This document shows positions 38,745-46,675 of a stretch of DNA of 64,000 nucleotides, one piece after another; the stretch's first letter is position 1; each line of letters begins with the position of its first letter. Both the position numbers and the translations under genes were made by a program. Under the pieces are notes generated by a model. The model was not told the origin of the DNA, searched no databases, and was given only the letters and a program-made list of their open reading frames with translations. Origin of the DNA: Ruegeria aquimaris (GTDB lineage: Bacteria > Pseudomonadota > Alphaproteobacteria > Rhodobacterales > Rhodobacteraceae); assembly GCF_025751555.1 (NCBI RefSeq), contig NZ_JAOWLB010000016.1:1-64000 (forward strand). Direction: 5' to 3'.

Positions 38745-39584
38745 ATGACCCCTTCGGTGGTTTTGATCATTTTGTCGGCGGCGCTGCTGCACGCGGTCTG
38801 GAATGCCATCGTCAAGAGCGCGGCGGACAGGACAACGATGCTGGGTCTCGTCGCCTTTGGCCATGTGTTGGCGGGGGGCGTGATGGTGATCCTGCTGCCG
38901 CCGCCCGCGCCGGAAAGCGTGCCCTATATCCTGCTCTCGACCGTGATCCATTTCGGCTATTACTACATGCTGGGGCAGGCCTATCGGCATGGCGATCTGA
39001 GCGTCGTCTATCCGATCGCGCGCGGGATCGTGCCCGCGCTTGTCGCCCTTTGGGCGATGCTGCTCTTGGGTGAGGTGCTGCCGCTTCAGGCCTGGCTGGG
39101 CATCGCCACCATCGCCCTGGGCATTCAGATCAGCAGCTGGGCGGCGCTGCGCCATGGGGTCGGACGTACCGCGCTTGGCTTTGCCGTTGGAACAGGCCTT
39201 TGTATTTCGGCCTATTCGGTGGTGGATGGCATCGGTGTCCGCCTGTCGCAGAACACGCTGGGCTATTGGGCCTGGGGTGCGCTTCTGCATATCTTCATTG
39301 CCGGATTTGTCGCGCTGCGCAAACGCGCGGCCCTGCCCGGGCTGAAACCGCGCGTCTGGATGGTGGGGATCGTCGGCGGGCTGGTGTCGATGACGGCCTA
39401 TGGTCTGGTTCTGTATGCCAAGAACTTCGCCCCGCTGGGCGCGGTTTCGGCGCTCCGCGAGACCTCGGTCATTTTCGCGGCCCTGATCGGGTTTGTCTTT
39501 CTTGGCGAGGGCAACTGGAAGCGACGGCTGGGCGCGGCGGTTCTGATGGCTGTCGGCGTGGCCCTGATCGGCACCAGCGGGTGA
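38745..39584 (+). CDS. EamA/DMT family transporter
   Basis: This 279-residue protein has ten hydrophobic segments arranged as two EamA repeats (HAVWNAIVKSAADR in the first, LRETSVIFAALIGFVFLGEG in the second). This is typical of drug/metabolite exporters. The substrate cannot be told. It begins one base after the Na/Pi transporter stop. Confidence 0.85.
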   Translation: MTPSVVLIILSAALLHAVWNAIVKSAADRTTMLGLVAFGHVLAGGVMVILLPPPAPESVPYILLSTVIHFGYYYMLGQAYRHGDLSVVYPIARGIVPALVALWAMLLLGEVLPLQAWLGIATIALGIQISSWAALRHGVGRTALGFAVGTGLCISAYSVVDGIGVRLSQNTLGYWAWGALLHIFIAGFVALRKRAALPGLKPRVWMVGIVGGLVSMTAYGLVLYAKNFAPLGAVSALRETSVIFAALIGFVFLGEGNWKRRLGAAVLMAVGVALIGTSG

Positions 39585-39672
39585 CGGCAATCACCACAAA
39601 ATAATTTGATCATATCTGGCGGAAACTCCTCCGGGCTGCTATGTCTGTCGGCAAAAGGACAGGAAACTGCCG

Positions 39673-40974
39673 ATGGATCTGCTGACCGTAAACGACCGCC
39701 AGGGGCATTACCCGCCCTCGTATTATGCCGCCCGGGCCAAGCCGTTGGAGCCCTTCGCCGAGGCGCAAGGGGCGCTTGCCTGCGACGTCTGCGTGATCGG
39801 CGGCGGCTTCACCGGCTTGTCGGCGGCGCTGCATCTGGCGCAGCGGGGCTATGACGTGATCCTGCTCGAGGCGCAGCGCGTGGGCTTTGGCGCATCTGGC
39901 CGCAACGGCGGCCAGGTGGGACAGGGCCAGCGGGTCGAGCAGGCAGAGCTGGAGAAGATGGTCGGCCCGGATCACGCCCGCGCCCTGTGGCAGATCGCGC
40001 GGCAGTCGGTCGATCTTGTGCGGGACCTGTCGACCTCGGATCTGGTGCATGCCGATTTCCATCCCGGCATCATCCACGCCGATCACCGGGAACGCTTCGT
40101 GCGCCACAGCCACGACCATGTCCGCCACTTGCAGGATACCTACGGCTATACCAATATCCGCGCGCTGGACCGGGAAGAGATGCGCCATCTGGTGGCCTCG
40201 GACGCCTATTTCGGCGGCTGCATCTACGAGGATGCGGGCCATATCGATCCGCTGGAATTCGCACTTGGCCTGGCGCGGATGGCGGTCGCCGCCGGTGTCC
40301 GGATCTTTGAAGGGTCCAAGGTTCTGTCGCTGACCGAGTCGGACCCGGCCAGGGTCAAGACCGCCGAGGCCGAAGTCACCGCCCGTTACGTGGTCATGGG
40401 CTGCAACGGCTATCTCGGGCGTCTCGACGACCGGGTCGCCGCGCGGGTCATGCCGATCAACAACTATGTCGTCGCGACCGAACCGATGACGCCCGAGCGG
40501 CAGGAAAGCCTGATCCGGGGCAATGTCGCGGTGGCCGACAGCAAGTTCGTGGTCAACTACTTCCGCTTCTCCGACGACCACCGCCTGCTGTTCGGCGGCA
40601 CGGAAAGTTACAGCTATCGCTTCCCCAGGGATATCGCCTCCAAGGTGCGCAAGCCGATGCTGGAGATCTTTCCGCAACTGGCCGATATCCGGATCGACCA
40701 TGCCTGGGGCGGCACGCTGGGCATCACCATGAACCGGATGCCGCATTACGAACGGCTGGCGGGGAATATCCTCAGCCTGTCGGGCTTCTCCGGCCATGGG
40801 GTGGCGATGGCGACCCTGTCGGGCCAGATCGCCGCCGAAACCATCGCCGGACAGGCCGAACGCTTTGACGTCATGGCCAGTGTGCCGACGCCCAGCTTTC
40901 CCGGCGGCCCCGCCTTGCGGACCCCGTTGCTGATCCTGGCCATGCTGTGGTTCAGCCTGCGCGACAAGATCTGA
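39673..40974 (+). CDS. FAD-dependent amine oxidase, PuuB-like (DAO fold)
   Basis: This 433-residue protein of the D-amino-acid oxidase superfamily has an FAD dinucleotide-binding motif DVCVIGGGFTGLSAALHLAQRGYDVILLEA (about residues 37-66) and a C-terminal NILSLSGFSGHGVAMATLSG. It resembles gamma-glutamylputrescine oxidase PuuB and other glycine/sarcosine-type oxidases. The polyamine importer and PatD-like gene elsewhere in the window fit a role in amine use, but the genes are not adjacent. Confidence 0.8.
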   Translation: MDLLTVNDRQGHYPPSYYAARAKPLEPFAEAQGALACDVCVIGGGFTGLSAALHLAQRGYDVILLEAQRVGFGASGRNGGQVGQGQRVEQAELEKMVGPDHARALWQIARQSVDLVRDLSTSDLVHADFHPGIIHADHRERFVRHSHDHVRHLQDTYGYTNIRALDREEMRHLVASDAYFGGCIYEDAGHIDPLEFALGLARMAVAAGVRIFEGSKVLSLTESDPARVKTAEAEVTARYVVMGCNGYLGRLDDRVAARVMPINNYVVATEPMTPERQESLIRGNVAVADSKFVVNYFRFSDDHRLLFGGTESYSYRFPRDIASKVRKPMLEIFPQLADIRIDHAWGGTLGITMNRMPHYERLAGNILSLSGFSGHGVAMATLSGQIAAETIAGQAERFDVMASVPTPSFPGGPALRTPLLILAMLWFSLRDKI

Positions 40975-40984
40975 CCCGACGCAA

Positions 40985-41008
40985 GGGCGAGATAGAGAAA
41001 TCTCGCCC
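40985..41008 (+). terminator. terminator-like hairpin after the amine oxidase
   Basis: GGGCGAGAT and ATCTCGCCC form a perfect 9-bp stem with a 6-base loop, ten bases after the stop codon. No T-run follows, so termination efficiency is uncertain. Confidence 0.55.
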
Positions 41009-41134
41009 AGCGTGCAAAAAGGAAATTGCCAATCACTTCGTTGCACTCATAGGATGAGCCGCAGTTTCAAGTGATAGGACAAAACCTTGCTTTGGTATGA
41101 TAGTCGCGCGCAACGTTTGCGCAAAAGATCGGTT

Positions 41135-42673
41135 ATGTGGGCAGCCCGGAGAGAAGCGGAGGGGTCCACGCAGGGACTTCCCGCCAAATATGCCGAAGAG
41201 CTGCAAAGGAACATCCTGGGGACGGTCGTCCTGCCGGGGGATCCCGAGTACAACGCGGACCGGATGCTGTCGAACCCCCGGTTCTCGGCCTGTCCCGAAG
41301 TCATCGTCTATTGCGAGGTCGAAGCGGATGTCGCCGAATGCCTGCGCGTGGCGCGGGCCCTCTTGATGGCGGTTGTGGTCCGGTCGGGCGGCCACAGCAC
41401 GGCGGGGTTTTCATCGCAAAACGGCTTTCTGATCGACGTCAGCCGGATGAACGATGTCTGTATCACACCCGAGGCGCTGCGCGCCTGGGTCGGTCCCGGT
41501 ACGAATTTCGGCAAGTTCAACGCCAAGCTTCAGACCTATGACCTTCACACGCCCGGCGGGGCATGTCCCGATGTCTGCGTCGGCGGCTACATGCAGGGTG
41601 GCGGCTACGGGTTTACCGCGCGCATCTTCGGGATGAATTGCGACCAGGTCGAAGAGATCCGCGTGATGCTGACCGACGGGCGCATCGTGCATGCCAGCGC
41701 AGACCTGAACCCGGATCTGTTCTGGGCGGTCCGGGGCGGCACCGGCAGCAATTTCGGCGTTCTGCTCGCGGTCAAGTACCGCCTCTATCGTGGGTCGAAT
41801 TTCTCTGGATTCTCCGTGCGTTGGTCGATGCAGACGGATGACGGCACCGCCAAGGCGGCGCAGTCCCTGGCCTGGTTGCAAGAGAATTTCATGCGCACCG
41901 GTGCGCCCGATACGCTGGGGTATCAGATGATCTGGGCGTTTGAGGGCCCGACCGGTCAGCCCAAGGAACCGGTGCTGCTGATGCGCGGCGTCTATCGCGG
42001 CAGCCGCGAGGACCTGCAAGCGGTTCTGAGCCCGGTTCTGGACTTGCCGGGCGCGACCTTGCAGGCGCTCTACGATCCGCAGCCCTATGTCGATCTCAAT
42101 CGCATCCTGCTGAGCGAACCTTATGAGGTGCCCGAGTTCCCGGCAGACATGACGCCGATGCCGCCGCCCGAGGCCAAGATCAGCCGTTATGTCGCCAAAC
42201 CGGTCTCCGCCGATGGCTGGAAACAGCTGCTGGACTATTTCCGCTCGTCGCCCAGCCCCTATACCATCGCCGCGATGGAGATCTATGGTGGGGCAATTGC
42301 CCGCATGCCGGTCAGGGGCAACGCGTTCCTTCACCGGGATGTGTATTGCGATCTGTTCTTCGATGTCTTCTGGCTGACCGAGCAGGAGGAAGAGCAGATG
42401 ATGCAGTTCATCAAGGGATGGGAAGAGACCTTTGCCCCGCACTGGACCGGTCAGAGCTATCAGAACTATCCAAGCCCGGATAATCCGGGGTTTGCCGAGC
42501 AGTATTGGGGCGACAACTATTGGTTGTTGCGGCTGATCAAGGGTAAATACGATCCCCTTAACCTGCTGCGCTTTCCGCAAAGCATCGCGCCGCTCGAATG
42601 GCACCCGCCCGGCCCCGGGTTTCCCCCCGGTTTCAAAGGTTTCGAGGATCCGATTCAGGCGGCCGCCGGGTAA
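41135..42673 (+). CDS. FAD-linked oxidase, berberine-bridge-enzyme type
   Basis: This 512-residue flavoprotein has an N-terminal FAD-binding type 4 domain and a C-terminal BBE motif (QNYPSPDNPGFAEQYWGDNYWLLRLIKGKYDP). H87 in RSGGHS is the usual 8-alpha-histidyl FAD attachment site. C144 in GGACPDVCVGG lies where the second, cysteinyl, bond is made in bicovalent members. Such enzymes oxidise alcohols, sugars or amines with oxygen. The ATG at 41135 is preferred to a TTG at 41087. No signal peptide is seen, so it is probably cytoplasmic. The cyclase gene starts six bases after its stop. Confidence 0.8.
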   Translation: MWAARREAEGSTQGLPAKYAEELQRNILGTVVLPGDPEYNADRMLSNPRFSACPEVIVYCEVEADVAECLRVARALLMAVVVRSGGHSTAGFSSQNGFLIDVSRMNDVCITPEALRAWVGPGTNFGKFNAKLQTYDLHTPGGACPDVCVGGYMQGGGYGFTARIFGMNCDQVEEIRVMLTDGRIVHASADLNPDLFWAVRGGTGSNFGVLLAVKYRLYRGSNFSGFSVRWSMQTDDGTAKAAQSLAWLQENFMRTGAPDTLGYQMIWAFEGPTGQPKEPVLLMRGVYRGSREDLQAVLSPVLDLPGATLQALYDPQPYVDLNRILLSEPYEVPEFPADMTPMPPPEAKISRYVAKPVSADGWKQLLDYFRSSPSPYTIAAMEIYGGAIARMPVRGNAFLHRDVYCDLFFDVFWLTEQEEEQMMQFIKGWEETFAPHWTGQSYQNYPSPDNPGFAEQYWGDNYWLLRLIKGKYDPLNLLRFPQSIAPLEWHPPGPGFPPGFKGFEDPIQAAAG

Positions 42674-42679
42674 GTGTAA

Positions 42680-45600
42680 ATGAATGACGGTTACCGGGAT
42701 ATCGGCTCTGTCGCCTCCTTCCTGGATCAGATGGGACTCGGCTCATATAGGGAACAGTTCGAGAGCGCCGATATCGACCTTGAGGTCCTTGACCATCTGA
42801 CGGACCAGGATCTGGCCGATCTCGGGGTGAAATCGCTTGGTCACCGGCGCAAGATTCTGGCCCGGATCGCCGAGCAGAAGACGAGCCGGACCGCCGTCAC
42901 CCCGCATGCGGGCGACGAGGGCGAGCGGATTTACCTGACCGTGGTGTTCTGCGATCTTGTCGGCTCCACCGGCCTGGCCCATGACCTGGGAGAGGAGCGC
43001 TTTACCGACCTGCTGGCCGGGTTCTATCACGCGGTCGATACCGCCGTGGACCGCTATGGCGGGCATGTCGCGCAGTATCACGGCGACGGTGTGCTGATCT
43101 ATTTCGGTTATCCCGATGCACTGGAGGACGCCGCCCTGCGCGGCGTCCTTGCCGCGCGCGAGGCGATCGACCAGGTCAACCAGCTGTCGACTCCGACTGG
43201 CGACATGCTTCAGGTCCGTGTCGGCGTTGCCTCGGGTCCCGTGGTAGTCGGAGACCGCCAGCTCAGCCAGTATGAACGCGGTGGCCGGGCCTATGGAGCC
43301 GTGGTGAACACCGCCGCCCGGCTCCAGGCCGAGGCGCAACCGGGCAAGGTTGTCATTGCCGATACGACGGCGGCGCTGGTCAAGCAGCATTTCAACCTGC
43401 GCTTTCTCGGTCTGCGGCATCTGAAAGGGATCGAAGAGCCCGCGCCGCTCTACGAAGTTGGCGCGGAACGGTCGCCCTATATCAACGCGGCGCTGCTGTC
43501 GCAGCCCGAGCGGGTTCCCTTTGTCAACCGCCGGGCCGAGCTGGCAAGGCTGTCGGCCTGTTGGAACGCCGTTGGAATGGGGGCATTCAACCTGGTCACG
43601 GTGGCGGGCGAACACGGGATCGGAAAATCGCGGCTGGTCAGCGAGTTCCTGGCGAACCTGCGGCGCGAGGGGCATCAGGTGCGCCATGTGACCTGCCCGG
43701 CGCATGGCCGGGACAAGCCGTTCGAGGTGTTCCGGCTGTTGCTGACACAGGAAAACACGCCCGCCGCCGACCTGCTATGCACCGAGCTGGACGGCATACC
43801 GACGGCAACCCGGGCCGAGCGCCGCCAGCGCCGTACCCGGGTGATCGGGGCGATGGCCGATTATTTTGGCGCCTCGGTCTCGGGGTCGCATGCGCTCTGG
43901 ATCGACGATCTGCAATGGGCCGATCCGTCAACGCTCGAAGTCCTGTTGGCGCTGGCCGCGCTGCGGCCCCCGGGTTTGCTTCTGATCGCGTCCGCGCGCA
44001 ACGCCTTGCCCGACCAGCGGTTGATGAGGATTGATGGCGCGGTGCCGATCTCGCTGGGTCTGCTGTCGCCGGAACACACCAACAGCATCGTGCGCAGCGT
44101 GCTGGCCGGGGCCGACGGGAGCGAGGCGCTGGTCGCGCCGCTGGTCGCCCGCGCCGAGGGCGTGCCGGTGTTCGCCGAGGAACTGGCGCTGGAAATGCGG
44201 GCGCGGCTGACGGCCGCCGACAGCTCGGCCACCGACAACCTGCCGGACCTGTCCGTCCCCTCCAGCCTGCAACAAAGCCTGCATGCGCGCATCCGCAGGC
44301 TTGCCACAGCGCGCCCCTTGCTCAGACTGATCGCCAGCATCGGACGCGAAGCCTCGGTCGCGCTCTTGCGCGACCTCTGGCCCGGACCGGGGCGTTTCGA
44401 AGACGCGCTTGACGAACTGGTGGCCTCCGGCCTGGCCGAATTACGCCTGTCGCGCGACAGCAGCCCCGACAAGCGCCTGGTCCTGCGGCACCAGCTCCTC
44501 CAGGATTGCGCCTATGACATTATTCTCACCCGCGACCGCGAACGGATCCATGCGGCCATCGCCGACGCGCTTGGCCGCCAGCGCGAGAGCGGCCTGACGG
44601 TCGAGCCGACGCTGCTGGCCGATCAGCTGGAACGGGCCGGCCGGTTGCGTCCCGCGGCCGAGCTGTGGGCCGAAGCGGGGCGCAACGCGGCGGCGCAATC
44701 GGCGGATGCCGAGGCGGTGGCTCTGTTCCGTCATGCCCTGTCGCTGTTGCCGCGCATGGCGCAGGCCGAGGGCGACTGGATCGACCATTTCGAAGCTGAC
44801 ACGCTATTGGCCATGTATCCCGCCCTGATCGGTGCCAAGGGCTATCGCGCCGCTGGCGAGGATGTGCTGGGCCGGATCAATGCGCTGATCGAGCGCACCG
44901 GCGGCAGCCAGCGGGTGTTCTCGGCCATGTTCTTTCGCTGGATCGATTACAGCGTGCAGGGCGATATCGACGCAAGTTACGAGTTCGCCTCGGGCCTGGC
45001 CGAGATCGCCGAGGCCGACCCCAGCGGCCTGCATGCGCTGGTTCTCGACCGTATGCTGGGATCCAGCCTGATGTTCCGGGGCGAGTTCGAGGCCGCCCGG
45101 GTCCATCTCGACCGCTTTCTGAACACTTACGATCCGGCGCGGCACGCCGAACCGATGCGGCTGTTCGGCGCGACCGACAATCATGCCACCGTCTTGTGTT
45201 GCGTCGCCGCCATCAACGCGTTCACCGCGCCACAAGCACGCACGCGCCAGGCCATCGACCGGGCCATCGCGGCAGCGCTCCAGACCGAACTGACCCACAC
45301 CCTGTGCCATACCCTGACCTTTGGCGCGGCTTTCCCCTCGGCGGTGTCCGGCGACTGGCCCGCCTTCCGCGCGTACTCGGCCCGGCTGGCGCGGCTGGCC
45401 AAGGAAAAGGATCTGGGCTTCTGGGTTGTCTACGCGCGCATGCTGACGGGGATCGGCAGGATATCCGAGGGCAATGTCGAACAGGGCCAGGAAGATTTCG
45501 AACAGGCCCTGACGGTTCTGACCAACCAGGGGTTTCTGTTTCTCAACCCGACATTCCGCACCATCCACGCCATGGCCGAAGAGGCCACCGGTCTACCGGC

Positions 45601-45703
45601 GCCGACCGCGGATCTGAGCATTCTGGAACAGGATGTGCGCGCCGGCGAGCGCTGGATGCTGCCGCTCTGCCAGCGGCTTCAGCGTGGGTGGGGGGGCTCA
45701 TAA
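42680..45703 (+). CDS. SAM-domain class III adenylate/guanylate cyclase with AAA ATPase and TPR region
   Basis: This 1007-residue signalling protein begins with a SAM domain (residues 8-66, GSVASFLDQMGLGSYREQFE ... LG). A class III cyclase domain follows (about 85-260) with both metal-binding aspartates, D92 in FCDLVGST and D136 in HGDGVLIYFG. An AAA/STAND-like ATPase comes next, with Walker A GEHGIGKS (310-317) and Walker B HALWIDDLQWADPS, then a long helical TPR-like region to the end. It probably makes a cyclic nucleotide in response to protein or ATP signals. Its stop overlaps by 6 bases the stop of a convergent Crp/Fnr gene, a natural receiver. Confidence 0.85.
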   Translation: MNDGYRDIGSVASFLDQMGLGSYREQFESADIDLEVLDHLTDQDLADLGVKSLGHRRKILARIAEQKTSRTAVTPHAGDEGERIYLTVVFCDLVGSTGLAHDLGEERFTDLLAGFYHAVDTAVDRYGGHVAQYHGDGVLIYFGYPDALEDAALRGVLAAREAIDQVNQLSTPTGDMLQVRVGVASGPVVVGDRQLSQYERGGRAYGAVVNTAARLQAEAQPGKVVIADTTAALVKQHFNLRFLGLRHLKGIEEPAPLYEVGAERSPYINAALLSQPERVPFVNRRAELARLSACWNAVGMGAFNLVTVAGEHGIGKSRLVSEFLANLRREGHQVRHVTCPAHGRDKPFEVFRLLLTQENTPAADLLCTELDGIPTATRAERRQRRTRVIGAMADYFGASVSGSHALWIDDLQWADPSTLEVLLALAALRPPGLLLIASARNALPDQRLMRIDGAVPISLGLLSPEHTNSIVRSVLAGADGSEALVAPLVARAEGVPVFAEELALEMRARLTAADSSATDNLPDLSVPSSLQQSLHARIRRLATARPLLRLIASIGREASVALLRDLWPGPGRFEDALDELVASGLAELRLSRDSSPDKRLVLRHQLLQDCAYDIILTRDRERIHAAIADALGRQRESGLTVEPTLLADQLERAGRLRPAAELWAEAGRNAAAQSADAEAVALFRHALSLLPRMAQAEGDWIDHFEADTLLAMYPALIGAKGYRAAGEDVLGRINALIERTGGSQRVFSAMFFRWIDYSVQGDIDASYEFASGLAEIAEADPSGLHALVLDRMLGSSLMFRGEFEAARVHLDRFLNTYDPARHAEPMRLFGATDNHATVLCCVAAINAFTAPQARTRQAIDRAIAAALQTELTHTLCHTLTFGAAFPSAVSGDWPAFRAYSARLARLAKEKDLGFWVVYARMLTGIGRISEGNVEQGQEDFEQALTVLTNQGFLFLNPTFRTIHAMAEEATGLPAPTADLSILEQDVRAGERWMLPLCQRLQRGWGGS

Positions 45704-46414
45704 GCCTTCGAACAGCCGGTCGATATCCAGAATCTCCAACCGGCGGCGGCCGGTTTCGATCACGCCGGTGGCCGCCAGCCGCGCCATCACCCGGCTGACC
45801 GCTTCGCGTGTGGCGCCGATATAGTTGGCGATCACGTCATGGGTCGGGCAGGGGTCCAGCACGCCGCCGGGCTTGAGCTGGTGCTCGATCTGCGCCTGTT
45901 GCAGCAGAAAGGCGCGCACCCGTTTGTCGACATCATGCACCACCAGCCCGAACACCCGTTCGGTCAGGGCCCGGTTCCGCTCGGCCAGGTCGATGGCGAG
46001 GTTGCGCGCCAGCCGCGGCACCTCGGCCATCCAGGCCAGCAGCCTGTCCGCCGACATCCGCCCCAGTACCGTGGGTTCCGCCGCTGAAATCGTCAGCGAC
46101 CGGGGGCGATTGTCCAGCGCGGCCAACTCGCCGAAATAGCGGCCGGCGGTGATCTCGGTGAACGCCACTTCCTTGCCATTGGGCGACAACAGCAGGCCGA
46201 CAAGACGACCGGAGAGCACGACATACATCTCGGTCGAGGTTTCGCCCTGCTCGACCACGGTCTGCCCGGTGTTCACGGTCATCGAGTCGAGATCATCGGC
46301 GAACCGTCGCAGATCCTGCGGCTCAAGACCGGCCAGCAGGGATACTTTGGAAAGAACCGTCTCGACCTGAATTGCCGGTTTTCTGTTTGATGGTCGCACG
46401 GTCCGATATCCCAT
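45698..46414 (-). CDS. Crp/Fnr family transcriptional regulator
   Basis: This 238-residue regulator has an N-terminal cyclic-nucleotide-binding domain whose phosphate-binding cassette FGELAALDNRPRSL (residues 94-107) keeps the Glu and Arg (R105) needed for cNMP binding. A central helix and a C-terminal winged helix (about 185-235) follow. The recognition helix reads TREAVSRVM, with E-x-x-S-R as in FNR. No N-terminal cysteine cluster is present, so it is not an oxygen-sensing FNR. The start at 46414 is the best family fit. It is divergent from the protease operon and convergent with a cyclase. Confidence 0.85.
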   Translation of the reverse strand: MGYRTVRPSNRKPAIQVETVLSKVSLLAGLEPQDLRRFADDLDSMTVNTGQTVVEQGETSTEMYVVLSGRLVGLLLSPNGKEVAFTEITAGRYFGELAALDNRPRSLTISAAEPTVLGRMSADRLLAWMAEVPRLARNLAIDLAERNRALTERVFGLVVHDVDKRVRAFLLQQAQIEHQLKPGGVLDPCPTHDVIANYIGATREAVSRVMARLAATGVIETGRRRLEILDIDRLFEGL

Positions 46415-46444
46415 TCCGTTATGTGCCGATATATAGCGCCAAGC

Positions 46445-46471
46445 GATCAAGTTATTGACGAATATTATCAA
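46445..46471. promoter_or_regulatory. cluster of TTGAC/TTGAT half-sites
   Basis: Within 27 AT-rich bases there are three Fnr/Crp-like half-sites: GATCAA (46445-46450), TTGAC (46455-46459) and ATCAA (46467-46471). None forms a standard N4-spaced dyad. The gap lies between the Crp/Fnr gene and the divergent protease operon, where such a regulator would be expected to bind. Confidence 0.35.
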
Positions 46472-46675
46472 CTTCTCTGGTTGCCAAGTCCCTGTCGGGG
46501 CAAAACCAGGAAGCGAAAGGGGCAAAATGAAGCCGAAATTTGCAATGTATGGTTTTCTCCGGGGCATGATTTGCCCGCCATGGGGGAAGGTAAACCTTCA
46601 TTTTTCGACCATTTGGTGATAGGCTCGGGCAATATTTGAGAGTGTTTTTTTGATCTGGAATTGGAGGAGCTTGCA

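Noticed and set aside
36020-38815. 931-residue open frame on the minus strand
   Set aside because: It lies opposite the HisN-type phosphatase and Na/Pi transporter genes. The translation is rich in Arg, Gln, His and Asp with no family motif; it is an antisense shadow of GC-rich codons.
45698-46414. Oxygen-sensing FNR or the NNR activator of the nir/nor genes
   Set aside because: It has no N-terminal cysteine cluster, it retains the cyclic-nucleotide cassette, and it is far from the nir and nor genes.
46421-46639. 72-residue frame in the Crp/protease divergent gap
   Set aside because: It has no ribosome binding site or family likeness, and it occupies the region expected to hold the divergent promoters.
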